This document shows, piece after piece, positions 42,748-56,200 of a DNA stretch of 64,000 bases. Under the pieces are notes generated by a model. It was given only the letters and a program-made list of their open reading frames with translations. It was not told where the DNA came from and did not search any database. Source of the DNA: Cutaneotrichosporon cavernicola (lineage: Eukaryota > Basidiomycota > Tremellomycetes > Trichosporonales > Trichosporonaceae); contig NC_083395.1 in assembly GCF_030864355.1 (NCBI RefSeq), positions 372,001 through 436,000 of the forward strand, in the 5' to 3' direction. The stretch's first letter is position 1. Each line of letters starts with the position of its first letter. The position numbers and the translations under genes are program-made.

Positions 42748-45700
42748 CTATCCTACATCATCGCGCGCACTGTGGCTCTTATTATACCCCTCGACGACCT
42801 TTGCAATCTTGCGGAAGAACCACTCGCGGCCCGTCTGCTCCGCGATCGGCAGGAATGGGCCTGGCGTCCCGCCGCGCAGGACAAGGGCAATCCCGCTCGC
42901 CTCGAGCGACAGGCTTTGCAGCTCGTCAAAGCTCACCTGCCATATCACGCGCATGCGGCGTAGCTGGACATACAACAGGCGGTGGTTGCTGAGGATCGCG
43001 ACCGCGTCGTCGCCGGGAATGTCGAGGTGCGCGACGTAGCTCTCGGAGAAGTATGCGCCGGCGTCGAGGTCCTTGAGCCAGCTCTGGCCGAGAGCGTCGC
43101 GCGCACTATAGGGGCGCAGGACGCCGTCACTCGCAATGAAGCGCGGGAGTCGTACACGGTCGATAGTGTTCGTGTCGAACACCGTTGTCGTGTTCCTGAT
43201 CCCCTCAGTCGAGGCCGAGATGAAGTCCATCACGCCCACAACAGGCTTGGTGAACAATCCCACAAAGCCCTTGCCCACGCCTCTGGCGAAGCCGACCGCT
43301 CCACCCTTCTCCGCACCCTCCATCGGCATCGCGGCGACACCTTCGAACGCACTAGTCACCGAGTCTGCGAACGCGCTCGCTCCTGCAGCCACTCCGTACC
43401 TGCTGTCAGCTTCGTTGTCAGAACCTAGCTCACAGTGCGTGTTTCGGCTTGTTGCGCCGCTGCGCCATGCGCCGCTTCGTCTGGTATTCCTGGTCGAGCG
43501 TCGCGGCCGATAGGCCCTTGCCAATACTGGCCGTGAACTTGGTCATCGAGTCGGTGATGCCGAAGACCGTCTTCATGGCCAGACTCGTCGCACCTCTGGC
43601 AATGCCGACGCCGATATCCCTGTTGCCGTGCATGACAAAGCCCTGATACGGCTCGTAGAAGAAGTCGGCGAAGCCAGAGCTGATATTGTTGAACAGGCCC
43701 ACGGGGTTGCCGAGGAAGTCGGCCGAGCCAAGCACTAAGTAGATCTGCTGGACCGCCTGCTCCTGGTAATGCAGGATAACGCGCTCCTGCAAGTCGTGTC
43801 CGCTCAGGCGCACGTTGTCAAGGAACAGGGCCCGGAAGTTGATCGGCGCTGCGTTCACATTACCCAACGTCATGGTCAACGCGTTGAGGGCATAGTAGAA
43901 CGGATTGCGGGTCGATACCCTGGATGTCAGCTCGACGTCGTGACATGAACGTACTTATCATCGACGTTAACACGGTCTGTGCGCATGAACGACACCTCGA
44001 GTGAGATTGGTTGCAGCTGCAGCGACTGGAAGAACAGATCATTCCGCTGGTCGGTCATGTTCGGTTCAGGAATGCCCTTCGGGTATTCGATGAGGATGCT
44101 GATGATTAGTTGCCAGCCATAAAAGTACACTCACTCCTTGGTCGGCTCGCGCCATGTCGCGTCCTTGAACTTGGTGAAGTCAATGAGTGCCATGACAAAG
44201 TCTTCGTCTAACTCGATCGTCATGGCCTGGAGCAAGATCGACGCGTACTTGACGAACAAGACACCATGCGTGTTGTCCTTGAGAATGGCGACATTGGTAT
44301 TTAACGTCGGGTGCGCATCCAGGTCCTTGCCGTCCTTGGACACGACAGTCGGATACAGGACGATAGGGAAGATGCCGCCGAAGAGCTGGTTGTCGATCTG
44401 GATCCACTTGCAGATGAGGGCAGCTTCGTACCATGTGGGGAAGTCCTTGTAGTCGAACCTGATGCCGCGGAGCGTGAGGTACAGTAACTCGTCTGGCTTT
44501 TTGGTCACAACGGACACGCCGATGCCCTCGAGCTCGACAAGTACAAGGAGGTTGGCCTGGTCACTCGGGACTTCCGCCTCGAAGCCGCTACCCAGGCTGT
44601 CCTGGCTGTCCGCAGCGCTCGGGCCGACGTCTCTGCTGCCCTTACGCGCGACCTTGTAAACGTTTCTATCCTCGTTGTATGGCGAAATGATCAGCAGCTG
44701 GGAGCTACCGTCGGCCCTGATGTCGATGGTGATCGTCGTCGACGGCTGCCCCTGACCACGAGACTGCTGTCAGCTTGATCCACACTTGAAAGCTCACTGG
44801 AATCTTTATCGGCGGCTGCACACCAATGGCCATCACGTCGATGGGCCTAGGCAGTACAATACCACCAGTAGCGAGCAGTAGCCGCTTCTCGCGTGACGTT
44901 GGCCAGTCCCATGTGTACTCCACCGTGTCGTGTGGTGCAAGCCTGCGCTCCTCAAACACCCTCGCGTCTGTGTTGTCTTCGGGATGTTGCGCCTGCTTGA
45001 ACATGAACGGCAGCGCGGTGTCATTCCGCAGCTTGATGGGCCACGGGTCCGTCTCGAGCTGCATGAACAGGAACAGGCTTGAGCACTCCATGTGGGTCTC
45101 GATGCGGGCGAGGTACGTCTTTGGGCCGTTCCGGCCTTGCCGAATCAAACGAAGGTCAGTGCGGCCAATGTCGTTGATGTTGAACGGTGCCGACCAGTCT
45201 AACTGGCCTCCGTCTCGCGTGTCGAACGCGATGCAGAGCTGCATCGCGTCCCTCGCGCCCAAGAAGAGGATGGCCTCCTGCTCGTTCGGCTGGACAGTGG
45301 TGAGTTGCCGCGGCTCAGATATCTGCCGCACTTGGATCGCGTGCTTGAACAGGTTCTTGATCAAGAAGCGGGGTGCGATAGTGATCACCTTCGAGAGCTT
45401 GTACTGCAGGTCAGCTTCCAGTAGTAGGGCTAGTTGAGCTCACCTTGCCCAAACCCTCGGTGTACGAAAGGCCAACGTAGTAGTTCTTGTCGCCCTTCAC
45501 GGATGGCAGGACGATCTGCATGTCTGCCGAAGCGGGTTCAAACGACAGCGGCCGCGACAGCTTCGAATCCGCCACGCGCAGGAGCAGCCTGCTCCGCCTG
45601 TCGTCGCTAGGGAAGCTGAACATAAACGGCGTAGGTTCTTCGCGCTTGTAGTCGGTCGCGAACTCGTTGCGGCCCGCAACAGGTTTCTGTCCACCAAGCG

Positions 45701-48700
45701 GGCCCTTGACCATGATGTCGAAGGGCAGGCCAGTCTTGTTGAGCAGAATGAAGGGGCTGTACACTTGGACTTTAAACGCGCCGCCCGAGTTCGGGAAGAT
45801 GTAGTAGTGCAGCTTCAGCATCGTCTTGAGCCCGGCCGCGTCCGATAAGCTAAAGTGGTCCTCGATCGGCAGCTCAGGGTCATCCGTGTTGATGATCGCG
45901 TAGTCACTCTGCTTGAACGGCGTGTCCTCTGGAGCCACACTGAGGAGGAGCAGGTGCGACAGCTCGACAGTGTGGATCGGGCTGGTGCCTCCCTTGACAA
46001 GGAAGTTGCTCGAGCTCATACTCGTCGCCTTGTCATGGATGCGGAACTTGAGATCGTATGGTAGCAGGTTCTCGAGCTCGACGGGAGCACGGAGCGTCAG
46101 CGAGATGCGGGGGTACAGGCGTGCGGACGGGTCCTTGGCGTTGAAGTTGGCCTGCGCCTGGAAGTAAAATGCTGGTTCCTTCGGCGTCATGTGCTTGCAA
46201 CTGATCGCGCGTATCGGCCGCGTGATGAGCTGGCGCCAGTGGAGCGGGGTCGACCAGCCGTAGTCAAAGCCGAAGCCACGCAGCGGCCGCAATCTGAACC
46301 GCTTGTCGTACACGGCGTCAAACGGCACGGGGTACGAGGTACCGGGGTCTGCGAGGTCAGTTGTCGCCTCGAACAGTCAACTTACCAATCTTCAACACGC
46401 TCCCGGCAGCCTTGCCATGCGCGTCGACGATGATCATCTCAACTGGCAGGCTCGTCTCGTTTTCGATAACAAGCGTCGAGCGGATCGTAATGACCTTGAT
46501 GTTGTCCTGGAGCTCAGTGTCACACATGAGCTGGTATGTGACCTTGTCGATGCGCGGGCGGAGGTTCAGGACGTGCTCGCCCTCGCGGTCAACTGATATA
46601 CCGCGGACGGGATCCCACTTGACAGCGCCGTCGGGAAGCTCGAGGCCAAAAGAGTTGTGCTGGAACGCCGAGACGTTGTCACGCAGCGTCTGGCGGTCCT
46701 GGAAGAACCAGGGAAGGTCGGAGCCGTCCTCGATCGTCTTACGCTTGTGCCAGGGGATGGAAGACATGTCGTCGCTCTCGGGCCAAATGGTGATAGGCAT
46801 GCCGGTGCGGTTGCGGATGCGGAACGGCGCGACTGGCCCGCGGTCTTTTGGCTGTTTCTCCTGCTGGTTGCTGTACACTGTCATGGAGGTGATGCCTAGC
46901 TCGATGAAGGCCGAGGTGAGGCTCAGCTCCATCCGCTGGTCGGCTGAGAGTTTAACGGTGAGTGGCGAGGCGCCAGTAATCGTCGGCGTGCGCGCGATCT
47001 CAATGTCGAACTTCCAGGGGTCGAGAAGCGGCTCAAAGTACGAGTTGGAAAGATTGAAGTACCGCATCGAAGTCGTCAGAGACGTCGCCATCTTGAGCTC
47101 GCCCGACCAGTCGTTGACCATGCACGTGAATTCGCTGGTGGAAAGGTGAACCATCGGCATCTGCTGCTGGTCGCCGATAAAGACGAACTGGAACCCGTTG
47201 ACGCGGAGAGTGAGGTGCTCCTTGGAGACGAGGACGCGCGTCTTGACCAAGCCCACCGAGGAGCTACGACGGTGACTGACGGAGGCTCTGCGAGTCGATG
47301 TTCTCGGCGGAGCCAAGGACATCTGACTCGTACTGGCGACAGCGTTACCCTTGGCAGCCGCAGAATCCTTCTGTTTCTCAGCCTCGGTCGCCGCTTGGTC
47401 TGAAGCCAGCGCCTTGCCCGCAGCAGCTGAGGCCTTGTTCACAATGTCAAGGATGAGCGTGATGTTGTTCACCGATGCACGGAAGATGACGGGCACTGGA
47501 ATCTCGATGTCGAAGATAGTCATATGATGCGCGCCACGGCGCGATGTATCGAGCGTCAAGGTCATGCTCACGTCGTCCAGGAAGCTAAGCCGGTCGTCGG
47601 GCTGGTCCATACGCCCGAACGACATGCCTAACTTGTCGACTTTGAGGGCGAGCACGTTGCTCTGCGACACCAGGATCTCCTTGATCGCCAGCTGGATCGC
47701 CTGCGTCTGTTTGTCCGTGTCGTCGGCCAGAACGATGACTGTCGAGTTGACGATGTCGATGCGGAACGACAGCCCGGCCTGCGTGGGCTTCTCCTCAACA
47801 AGCAGGGTCTGGCCATCAGGCGTCGGCTCCTCTGGCGGGGGAGGCTCGGTGTTCTTGAAGGGAGCGACCGCGAACTCGAGGAGAGCAGCTAGCGGCTCGA
47901 CAGCGAGGATGAAGCGCGGGCTATCAATCGTGACCATGGCAAGTGCTGACCCGTCCGGAGCCTTGGTGTACTGCACCATACTGAGATCAGTAGAGCTCAA
48001 AGAACTTGTCTACTCACATCTGGTTGCCGTCGTTGGCCATCTGCGGCACGATGTCACGGTAGACGCAGTTGCCAACACGCGTGCTCTCAAAAGCGAGCGT
48101 TCTCAACGTGAACTCTGCCTCCATGGCGCCGTTCGAGAGTGACTTGAACGCCAGGTTGCTACCAATGAGGGCAAAGCGTGCGATGCTGTTCTGTTTGAAA
48201 TCCTCCTCGGTGAGCGCTTGCCGACCGTACAGCTCCATCCCGATCGACTTGACGCTGAATACAAAGTCCAGCGACGTCCAAACATCAGCCGACTTGGAGG
48301 TAATGGCCAGTTCGGGGATCAAAGCCGTCATATCGTCATCCGAGTGGGTTTCCGAGGGTATGGGAGGCTCCTCGGGAATTGGTGTAGGAGGCATAGACTC
48401 GGACAGGGGCGTCGAGTCATCAAGGTCCTCCTCGTCGTCCTCGAAGCTACTCAGCGCCCGCGGGATGGACTCCAGCACGCCCATGACCAGGACGTACTGC
48501 CGCTCCGTGAGCGACAGCTTGACGTCCGTCATGTCCGTCGTAATCTCGGTGTCTGCCTTGTGCGGGTCCGCGCGATGGTCTCCAGGAGCGATCTGTTTGA
48601 TCTTCGCCGAGATGGTGACATCGTCCACCAGTTGCAAGTTGGAGGACTTGCCCTCAGCAACGATCTGCGTGAGGACGTTGAGGCCCGTGAGGCTTGCCTC

Positions 48701-51700
48701 AATCGTGCTCGTGTCCATCTTGTCGCCGAGGTAGTTGTTCTTGGCAAATATTTCACCGGGACGCAGGATGAGGCTGTCGGTGCAATTCTGACCATCGCTA
48801 GGGAGTACGATGATTGGCGTCTTGACAACCACGTCGTAACGCATGCGCGTGACCTCGGCCGCGCTCTGCATGGCTGCCTGCGACGCCTGATCGTAGACAG
48901 CCTTCATGCGGCCGAACTTGTACAGCCAGACCATGAGGCGGTGAATCGTGTCCTCCATGAACGTGAACTTGAGCGAGCCGGAGCGGAGGTGGATCATCGA
49001 GTTATAGCCCGGGAAGGTCTCGTCGTCCGGGTTGAACGTCTCGTAGCTGAAGTCGGCTAGTTCACCTCCCTCAATCGTGAGCAGTTCCTTGAAGGCTGGG
49101 TTGGCGACCTTGGCTTCCGTAGTGTCGAGGAGAGAGAGGTTTCCGAGGCGAGCAGCCACGCGCATGGTGCCGCCGCGCAACAGCAATCCCACATCTGCCG
49201 ATGGCAAGCTGAGCAGAGCAAAGCGAAGGTCGTTGTTCTCCAACGAGACCTGGGCGCTTGTGAGCTTGACTCGGATGCGCATCTTGTCCGTCGACACCGG
49301 CTCTTGGCTCTGTTCTGCGGCTTGTTCCGCAATGGGTGTCTCTGGATCATCCTGGCCGACGAACGTCGTCATGATAAAGTCATAAAGGGAGAGGATGGGT
49401 TCGGGCGCAAGCGTGATATTGAACGTGGACAACTCGGTGTCGATGCTGGTGTCGATGCCCTCGTGCTTGGTCATGAAGTCTGGCGCATCCTTCTCCACCT
49501 TGAGGTACTTGACTCGTACGAGCTTGACGTCGCTTGGGTCACCAGCCGTGACCGCGCCTGAGGACAACAGTGGCCGCTGGACTTTGCCGTTGTCGAGCAT
49601 CGCCAGAGTGACGTCTTTGAGGTATAGGTCGACAGATCTCTGGTACTTGCGTTGCAGGAATGTCAGGCCGAAGCCCTCGAGCGCGGCGTTTGCCAGCGGC
49701 TTCTCCGAGGTCGCAGAAGTCGACCGGAACAGCGACGCCTGCAGCTTGCCGACCGCGAACACAAACTCGAAGCTGACTTGCTGTAACTCACGCTTCTGGT
49801 TTTCAGTCGTGTGGTCGTTCGAATCGTAGAACTGGTCACGATGTCCTCCGTCGATCGAACTACCGTCCTGACTGCCAGGGTCTTGATGTGAGGCCACCGA
49901 AGCCGTCTCGTGTCTGCTCTCTTCGAGGTTGTACTCGATCAGCTCTCGGCGCTGGAATGCAGGTGACAACGGCGCTGCAATGACCTTGGCCTCTGCGGCC
50001 TTCTCCTCGTCGACGTCGTCGTCACCAAAGTTGGGAATGGAGACGTCGATGAACTTCATCAGAGTCTGGTACTTGCGGTCGGAGAAGTTGACCTGGAGTT
50101 CTGGCAGCTCGCCGGAGATCTTGAACTTGGTGAGAGTTGGGGCGTTGACGATTGCGTTCTGCACGGTGAACGACATGTTGATGCGCTCGACGATATGCAA
50201 GTCTGGGCCATCGTTGGGACCATGGGGACGATTCAAGGCACTCAAGCAGGCGTCGATGTCGTCACCCATGAGGAGCTGCAACGTTAACCTGGGGGATCAT
50301 CGGAACTCACCTGGGTCGAGTCAAGCTTGAGGAGCACGCGGTCGTACATGAGCTCCTCCAACTGCTTGTAGTCGTCGTCACTGTACTGGCGCCCGCGTTT
50401 CGCCTGCACTTCGTTCAACTTGTCCTGGTCAGCGAGCTTGCTGTCGACAGCAATGTGACCGGCGTCAAGAATGAGAACCTGTGAGTTCTTCTGAGTGACG
50501 CTGAGGTTAGAAAAAGCGTTGATGAAGTACGCACTCCATGGGAATGACGATGATTGGCGCGTTCATGTCGACGTGCATGTCCAATGTCTGATGTCAGTTG
50601 GCAACACAGTATGTACAACTTACCTTGTGCTGCTCGAGCGCGTACTCCAGTCCCGCTCGGGTCTCCTTCCGGATGCCATCAAGCGTTTCCCCGGCTGCGT
50701 CGAGAAGGGCATTGATCGACTCCAGCTGACTCGCCGGTGGTTTCAAGAAGGCCATGACCGCCTCGACATAGTTGCGGTGGTAAATGATCTCCAAATGGCG
50801 CATCTTGACTGAAACCGCGTTGTCTGCTCGCCCATCCAGCGGCTTATTCTCGAACTCGAGGGCGAAGAACGGTTCGGCCGTCGGATCGATTTTGGCGCTG
50901 ATTTCGGCGAGGGCCTTGGCCGTCCCACCAGCCTGCTGGACACTGTTCTGTTGGGCTATGGACGAGCGGCGGTCACCATCGAGCTCCTTAACCCGGACAA
51001 TCTGCGGGTAGAGCGAGTTTGGCGTCGTGCCGTCGTACACGCGGAAGCCGCCGAGAGCCATCCGTGCCTTCATCGACTCGGTGAGCTGGATGAAGTCCGC
51101 AGAGAATGAGTCGAACACCAGTGCTGTCACGTCGAGGTTGGAGCCGTGGGGATCCGTACGTAGCGAGAAGGAGCCCCTGTTGAGTGTCGCGGAGACGCGC
51201 ATGCGCATGATGTCTCGTGCACCACTGATACTGTTCTCCTCTGCCGACCATGCATTGTAGTCGATGATGTCGTCGATCTCCTTCTGCTCGTCCTCGGTGA
51301 TCTTGGCCGTGGGGTCGTCGTCATATGCAGACGGCGCACTGGAGCCCCATAACCACTGGCTCCATGTCTGCGCTGCTGGCTGGTTTTTCCTCCGTTCTCC
51401 CTCGATCTGTTTCCTTGTTGCCGCGTCTTTCTTCGCAATGACACGCGCGACGGAACGGAAGAAGCGGATGTCCTCGTACGAGAGGTTCTTCTCGAGGTCA
51501 TCCAACTCGGTCTGTTCCTGCTGTGAGCATTTTCGAGAGAAACGTTAGCTCACCTCTGGTGGCAACGTCTGTCCCTCTGGGAGTGCCAATCGCTTCACGT
51601 AGAGGTCGACATACTTCTTGCGTTTGTCGCGCCGCTCCGCAAAGTAATCCCAGGACCAGCGTCTGTTGCGGTCATGGACTTCGGCGTGGATGGCGTTCAG

Positions 51701-52811
51701 CGCATACTTCCACCTTGCTCTTGCGGGGTTCGCCTTGAACTCCTCCTCTGGCGGGCGGTACTTGGAGTACTGGTGGGTGCGGTGGTAGAAGTGGAAGACA
51801 TCAACGATGGACAGCGCGTCGCGGTACTGTGCGGCATCGAGGACAACACCAATCTCGTCAAAGATGACGTTGATATCAAACTTGGGCTGCTCGTTTGTCA
51901 TCGTGCGGTGGATAACCAGTCGCGCCTCGCCAGTAACTGGTTTGAGGATGTACTGGTGCTCAACTTGATTGGAGAGCATCTTCTTCAGGGCCTGGATGGT
52001 CGCCTTCTGGTTGTCCACACCCTTGTCAAGACTGCCCGAGTCGGTGTCAAAGTAGACGGACAATGCGCTGAGCTTGACAAGTTTGTGGACGTCCTTGACG
52101 TTGTCCTGCAGGAAGGTCTCGAGCCAGCACTCGTCGGTCGACACCATCTTGAACTCGGAGATGGTGAGACCGGCTGCGAACGGGTGTTCTGGGGTGTTGG
52201 AACCATCCTCGTAGCGCATGTGGATGTTGCGGATGTGGATCTGAACATTATTGATGATCCTGGTCGTGATCGCCCCCAGGTATGTCTCCTTCTCTGTCGT
52301 GAGCTACACATCACTGCCGTTTAACTCACGCTCATCACCGTGGCCATCGTTGACTTCGGACGCGGCGTTATCGACTGCCTCGGCTCGTCGCAGTCGCTCC
52401 TGCTTGGTCGCCTGCTCGATCCGCTCGTCTTCTGCTGGGTCGATTTTACCCTGTGGTCGCGCTCGTGCAAGCACATAGATGTCATCAATCTCGATTCGCG
52501 CCGGCTGACTCTTGATGGCTTGCCATGGGATGGTGATCGACAACTTGCCGATGTCGCCTGAACTCAGCGCGCGGTTGCAGTCGGTTACCCACCAGCAACA
52601 ATCTCGACAGGGAGGCCAAAGCGTTCCAGAACCGACTTTTTCAGACGCAAGTCTTGGAATTCTGCCTTACCTGGAGACGTGAGCTCACAGATCCAGCAAA
52701 GTACGTACCAGCGAGGACGGAGAGTTGGAGGTCGTTGGTATTCAAGTTCTCGACATAGGGCGATACGTATGCGTTGAGCATGCGAATCGCAATGTCCTTG
52801 ACGACCTGCAT
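42748..52811 (-). CDS. VPS13: VPS13 bridge-like lipid transfer protein
   Basis: A 3,189-aa reading frame closes exactly over 15 exons (minus): 52811-52709, 52670-52593, 52557-52330, 52293-51554, 51520-50624, 50587-50535, 50500-50311, 50275-48018, 47980-46386, 46348-45444, 45403-44798, 44766-44135, 44098-43955, 43919-43434, 43402-42748. The N-terminal chorein segment is clear: YVENLNTNDLQLSVLAG, then RLKKSVLERFGLPVE, SITIPWQAIKSQPARIEI and IDDIYVLA. Internal marks include IHIRNIHMRYEDG, DDLEKNLSYEDIRF and LDAGHIAVDS. The C-terminal part has the adaptor-type beta repeats and FFYEPYQGFVM followed by amphipathic helices (ATG2_C-like) and a PH-like end. Role by family: moves phospholipids through a hydrophobic groove at ER, mitochondrial, vacuolar and endosomal contacts. 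Length matches yeast Vps13. The exact start and the exon 5 acceptor (51520 or 51517) are uncertain by a few residues. Confidence 0.96.
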
Positions 52812-53298
52812 GATGGGCTAGTACCCCAGTAAGAGGAGGAAGGGAAGCGGTCAGCGTGGTCGTGCGACCGTCTTCCCCCCGGGGTCGTTGAAGACTGCGG
52901 ACGGGGCGCCGGCTGAGCGATGGGATTGGGGCCAGCCCTGGCGAACCAGCTGTGAATTGAGCTGGATCGGAAAAAAGCGGGGAGTAGTAGTATAGTATAG
53001 GGATAAGGGTTTGAATGAGGTTGGGAGAGAGGGTGGAGAGAGTGTGAGATGGGATAGAGAGAGGATGGCAATGATGAAGACTAGTCTTTGACAGAAGGCT
53101 GAGCGAGGTGTTCGGTTGAGCGGTGCGCAATCGCCCTACATAGCTAATAAACGTCATAGCTGTATGCCCCAACTCTTCTCTTCTGGCACATCCGATCACG
53201 TGACCACTTCAGACCTCCACTTTGGAATTTCAGTCAGACATGGTCCAACTTGCCACTAACAAACATCCACATCCACATCCACATCCACCAGAAACACC
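52812..53298. promoter_or_regulatory. Divergent promoter of VPS13 and the DEAH helicase
   Basis: 487 bp between two divergent starts, with CT/GA-rich leaders on both sides and a CACATCCACATCCA repeat just before the helicase ATG. No further gene was seen. Confidence 0.5.
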
Positions 53299-56200
53299 AT
53301 GCCCCCACCAGTGAGGGAACGGTACAATTCCAAGGCCCGAGGCTCCGTTGCTGGAGGGAGCTCTCACAAGAACCGCAAGCGCAAGGCCAAGCGCGAGGGC
53401 GAACCGGAAGAGGCTAAGCTCGCGCAGCCGCATCATGAGGCAGGCATGTCGAGCAAGAAGCGCAAGCGGCTCGATTCGTACATTGCAAGTTTCTCTACCA
53501 TCTAAGCTAATGTAAAGCACAAGAAGCTGCAGCTGGAGCGCCGTGACGAGACGATTCAAAAGCTGGCCGCGTTGCAGAACAACGAAGCGAGCATGGCGAT
53601 GGTCTCGTCGGCTGGACTCGGGCAGAATCCCTTTGCTCCACCTACGGCGCTTCAGCGCGCCGAGATTGCTGAGGATAAGGCAGTACGACGGGGGATTGAG
53701 AGGCTGAAGAGGCGACATGGCGAGGCCGACAGCGACTCGGAGGATGAAGGAAGGAGGAGAGTCGAAGTTGTGGCCACGGTGGCCGGGCAGGAGGAGATTG
53801 AGACGACCGTGTTGGAGACCAAGGGCGAGAGGAAAGCGCGAGAGAAGGCGGAGGCGCGCGGGAGCGGCAAGCTCAAGATGCCCAAGAAGGTGTGTCATCC
53901 AGATATAGGGAGACTGACGGCAGGCGGGATGGAACCCGGAGCTGAAGACGAAGGGCGACTCGTCGTCCGAGTTTGACTCGTCCGACTCGGGAGAGGACAT
54001 CGAGTCTGAGGCAGAGGCAGAGAAAGTCGAGGAGCCGAAGGAGCTTCCAAAGCCCGCCCACTCGGCGCTGAAGCCGGTAGGCGGCGCCGTGAAGCCTGCA
54101 GCTGGGATTGCGCCCAAGGCCTCCACCGGGAGTGCGCTGAAACCTTTCAACGGGAGTGCTCTGAAGCCCTCAACTGGGAGTGCTCTGAAGCCTACAGCCG
54201 GTAGCGCGCTGAAACCGTCCCCCGGCGGCGCGCTTAAGGCGAACGTCGGAGGTGCTCTCAAGACTGCCGCGGACGGGTCGGCATACCAGCCCCGCGTTGT
54301 CACTCGCGGACCGAAGAAGTTTGCGCCCGCTCGCCGCAGGCAGGAGAGCAGCGAGATTAGCGACGGCGGCGAAGATTCGGACGGCGACGATTCCGACGAC
54401 GAAGATTCGGACGATGAGAGCGACGACGACGAGGACAGCGACGACGAGGAGGACAGCGACGACGAGGAGGACAGCGACGGGGCCAGCGAGGAGGGGAGCG
54501 AGGGGGAGTCCGAGAGTGAGGGGGACGATTCCGACGAGCAGATGGAAGAAGACGGTGACACCGACGTTGCACCCAAGCAAAAGGTCAACTTCAAAGAGTG
54601 GGCGCTCAAGCAGATGGGTTCGGGGGACGCTGAGAAGAGCCTTGCCCCGGACCTCCTCTCGGCGCCCGTCCAGCCGAAGAAAACACCAGCCCCGAAGACT
54701 GGAGAGTTCGTCGGGCCTATGGGTGCTGCATACCACATCCCCGCCACCTCGCTGCTCACTGGTGATGAGGGTTTGGTGGCCAGACCCGCTCTCAAGCGCC
54801 GACCTTCGGTCGTCGAGGCGCGGATGGAGCTTCCTATCTTGGCCGAGGAGCAGACGATCGTCGAGGCTGTGCGCATGCACCCAGTCGTGATCATCTGTGG
54901 CGAAACGGGTTCAGGAAAGACGACGCAGGTCCCCCAAATGCTCTACGAGGCCGGGTTCGGTTTCGCGGGCAGCGCGAATCCCGGCATGGTAGCGGTTACC
55001 CAGCCGCGCCGTGTGGCGGCCGTTTCTTTGGCCGAGCGCGTGCGTGACGAGCTCGGCTTCCCCCCTTCCTCGGGGGTGGTTGCGCACCAGATTCGGTACA
55101 GTTCCACAACGGCGCCGGATACAGCGATCAAGTTCATGACGGACGGTGTGCTTCTGCGTGAGCTGGCCAACGACTTCCTCCTCTCCCGGTACAGTGTGGT
55201 TGTCGTCGACGAGGCGCACGAGCGCGGTGTGAACACGGACGTGCTCATCGGTGTGCTCTCGCGTGTCGCGCGCTTGCGCGAGAAGCGCTGGCGCGAGACC
55301 GAGGGTGCTGACCGCCTCTCGCCCCTCCGCCTCGTTATCATGTCTGCTACGCTGCGTGTGGCGGACTTCGCTGAGAACGCCACGCTCTTCGCCACGCCCC
55401 CGCCGGTCATCCACATCGGCGCGCGCCAGCACCCCGTCACGGTTCACTTCTCCCGGCGTACAGTGAGCGACTACGTCGGCGAGGCCTACAAGAAGGTGTC
55501 CAAGATCCATTCGCGCCTGCCCGCGGGAACGATTCTGGTGTTCCTCACGGGCCAGAGCGAGATCATGGGGCTGTGCCGCAAGCTCGAGGCCAAGTTTGGC
55601 GACAAGGGCAAGAAGGGAAAGAAGCCGATCAAGGTGGAGGACGAGGGGAGGCTGAAGCCCGAGGTGATTGAGGCCGAGGACGTCGATCTGGGCGGGGACC
55701 GCGATCTAGCCGCGGATGTCGACGATGGCGTCGCTGAGTCGGATGACGAGGCCCTTGACACGGAGGACGAGGACGACCTCGGCATCGAGGACACGGACAG
55801 TGAGATCCTAATCTAGGTCTAAGCTAACCCCAGTGCCCATGACTGTGCTCCCGCTCTACTCTCTACTGTCGCAGGATGCACAGATGGCCGTCTTCCGCCC
55901 TCCTCCCGACGGCCATCGTCTCGTGATTGTGTCAACAAACGTTGCCGAAACGTCCCTCACCATCCCGGGGGTGCGCTACGTCGTCGACTCGGGCCGCGCC
56001 AAGGAGCGGCAATACGACCACGCGTCGGGTGTGCAGACCTTTGCAGTGAGCTGGATCTCCAAGGCGAGCGCGGCGCAGCGTGCGGGCCGTGCGGGCCGTA
56101 CCGGTCCAGGACACTGTTACCGGCTCTACTCGAGCGCGCTATTTGAAGACCATATGCCGGCCTTTGGCGAGCCCGAGATCCTGCGTATGCCAATCGAAGG

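Noticed and set aside
47564..50330. Several plus-strand frames of 130-280 codons over VPS13
   Set aside because: They are shadows of the minus-strand VPS13 exons, which join exactly to a recognisable 3,189-residue protein.
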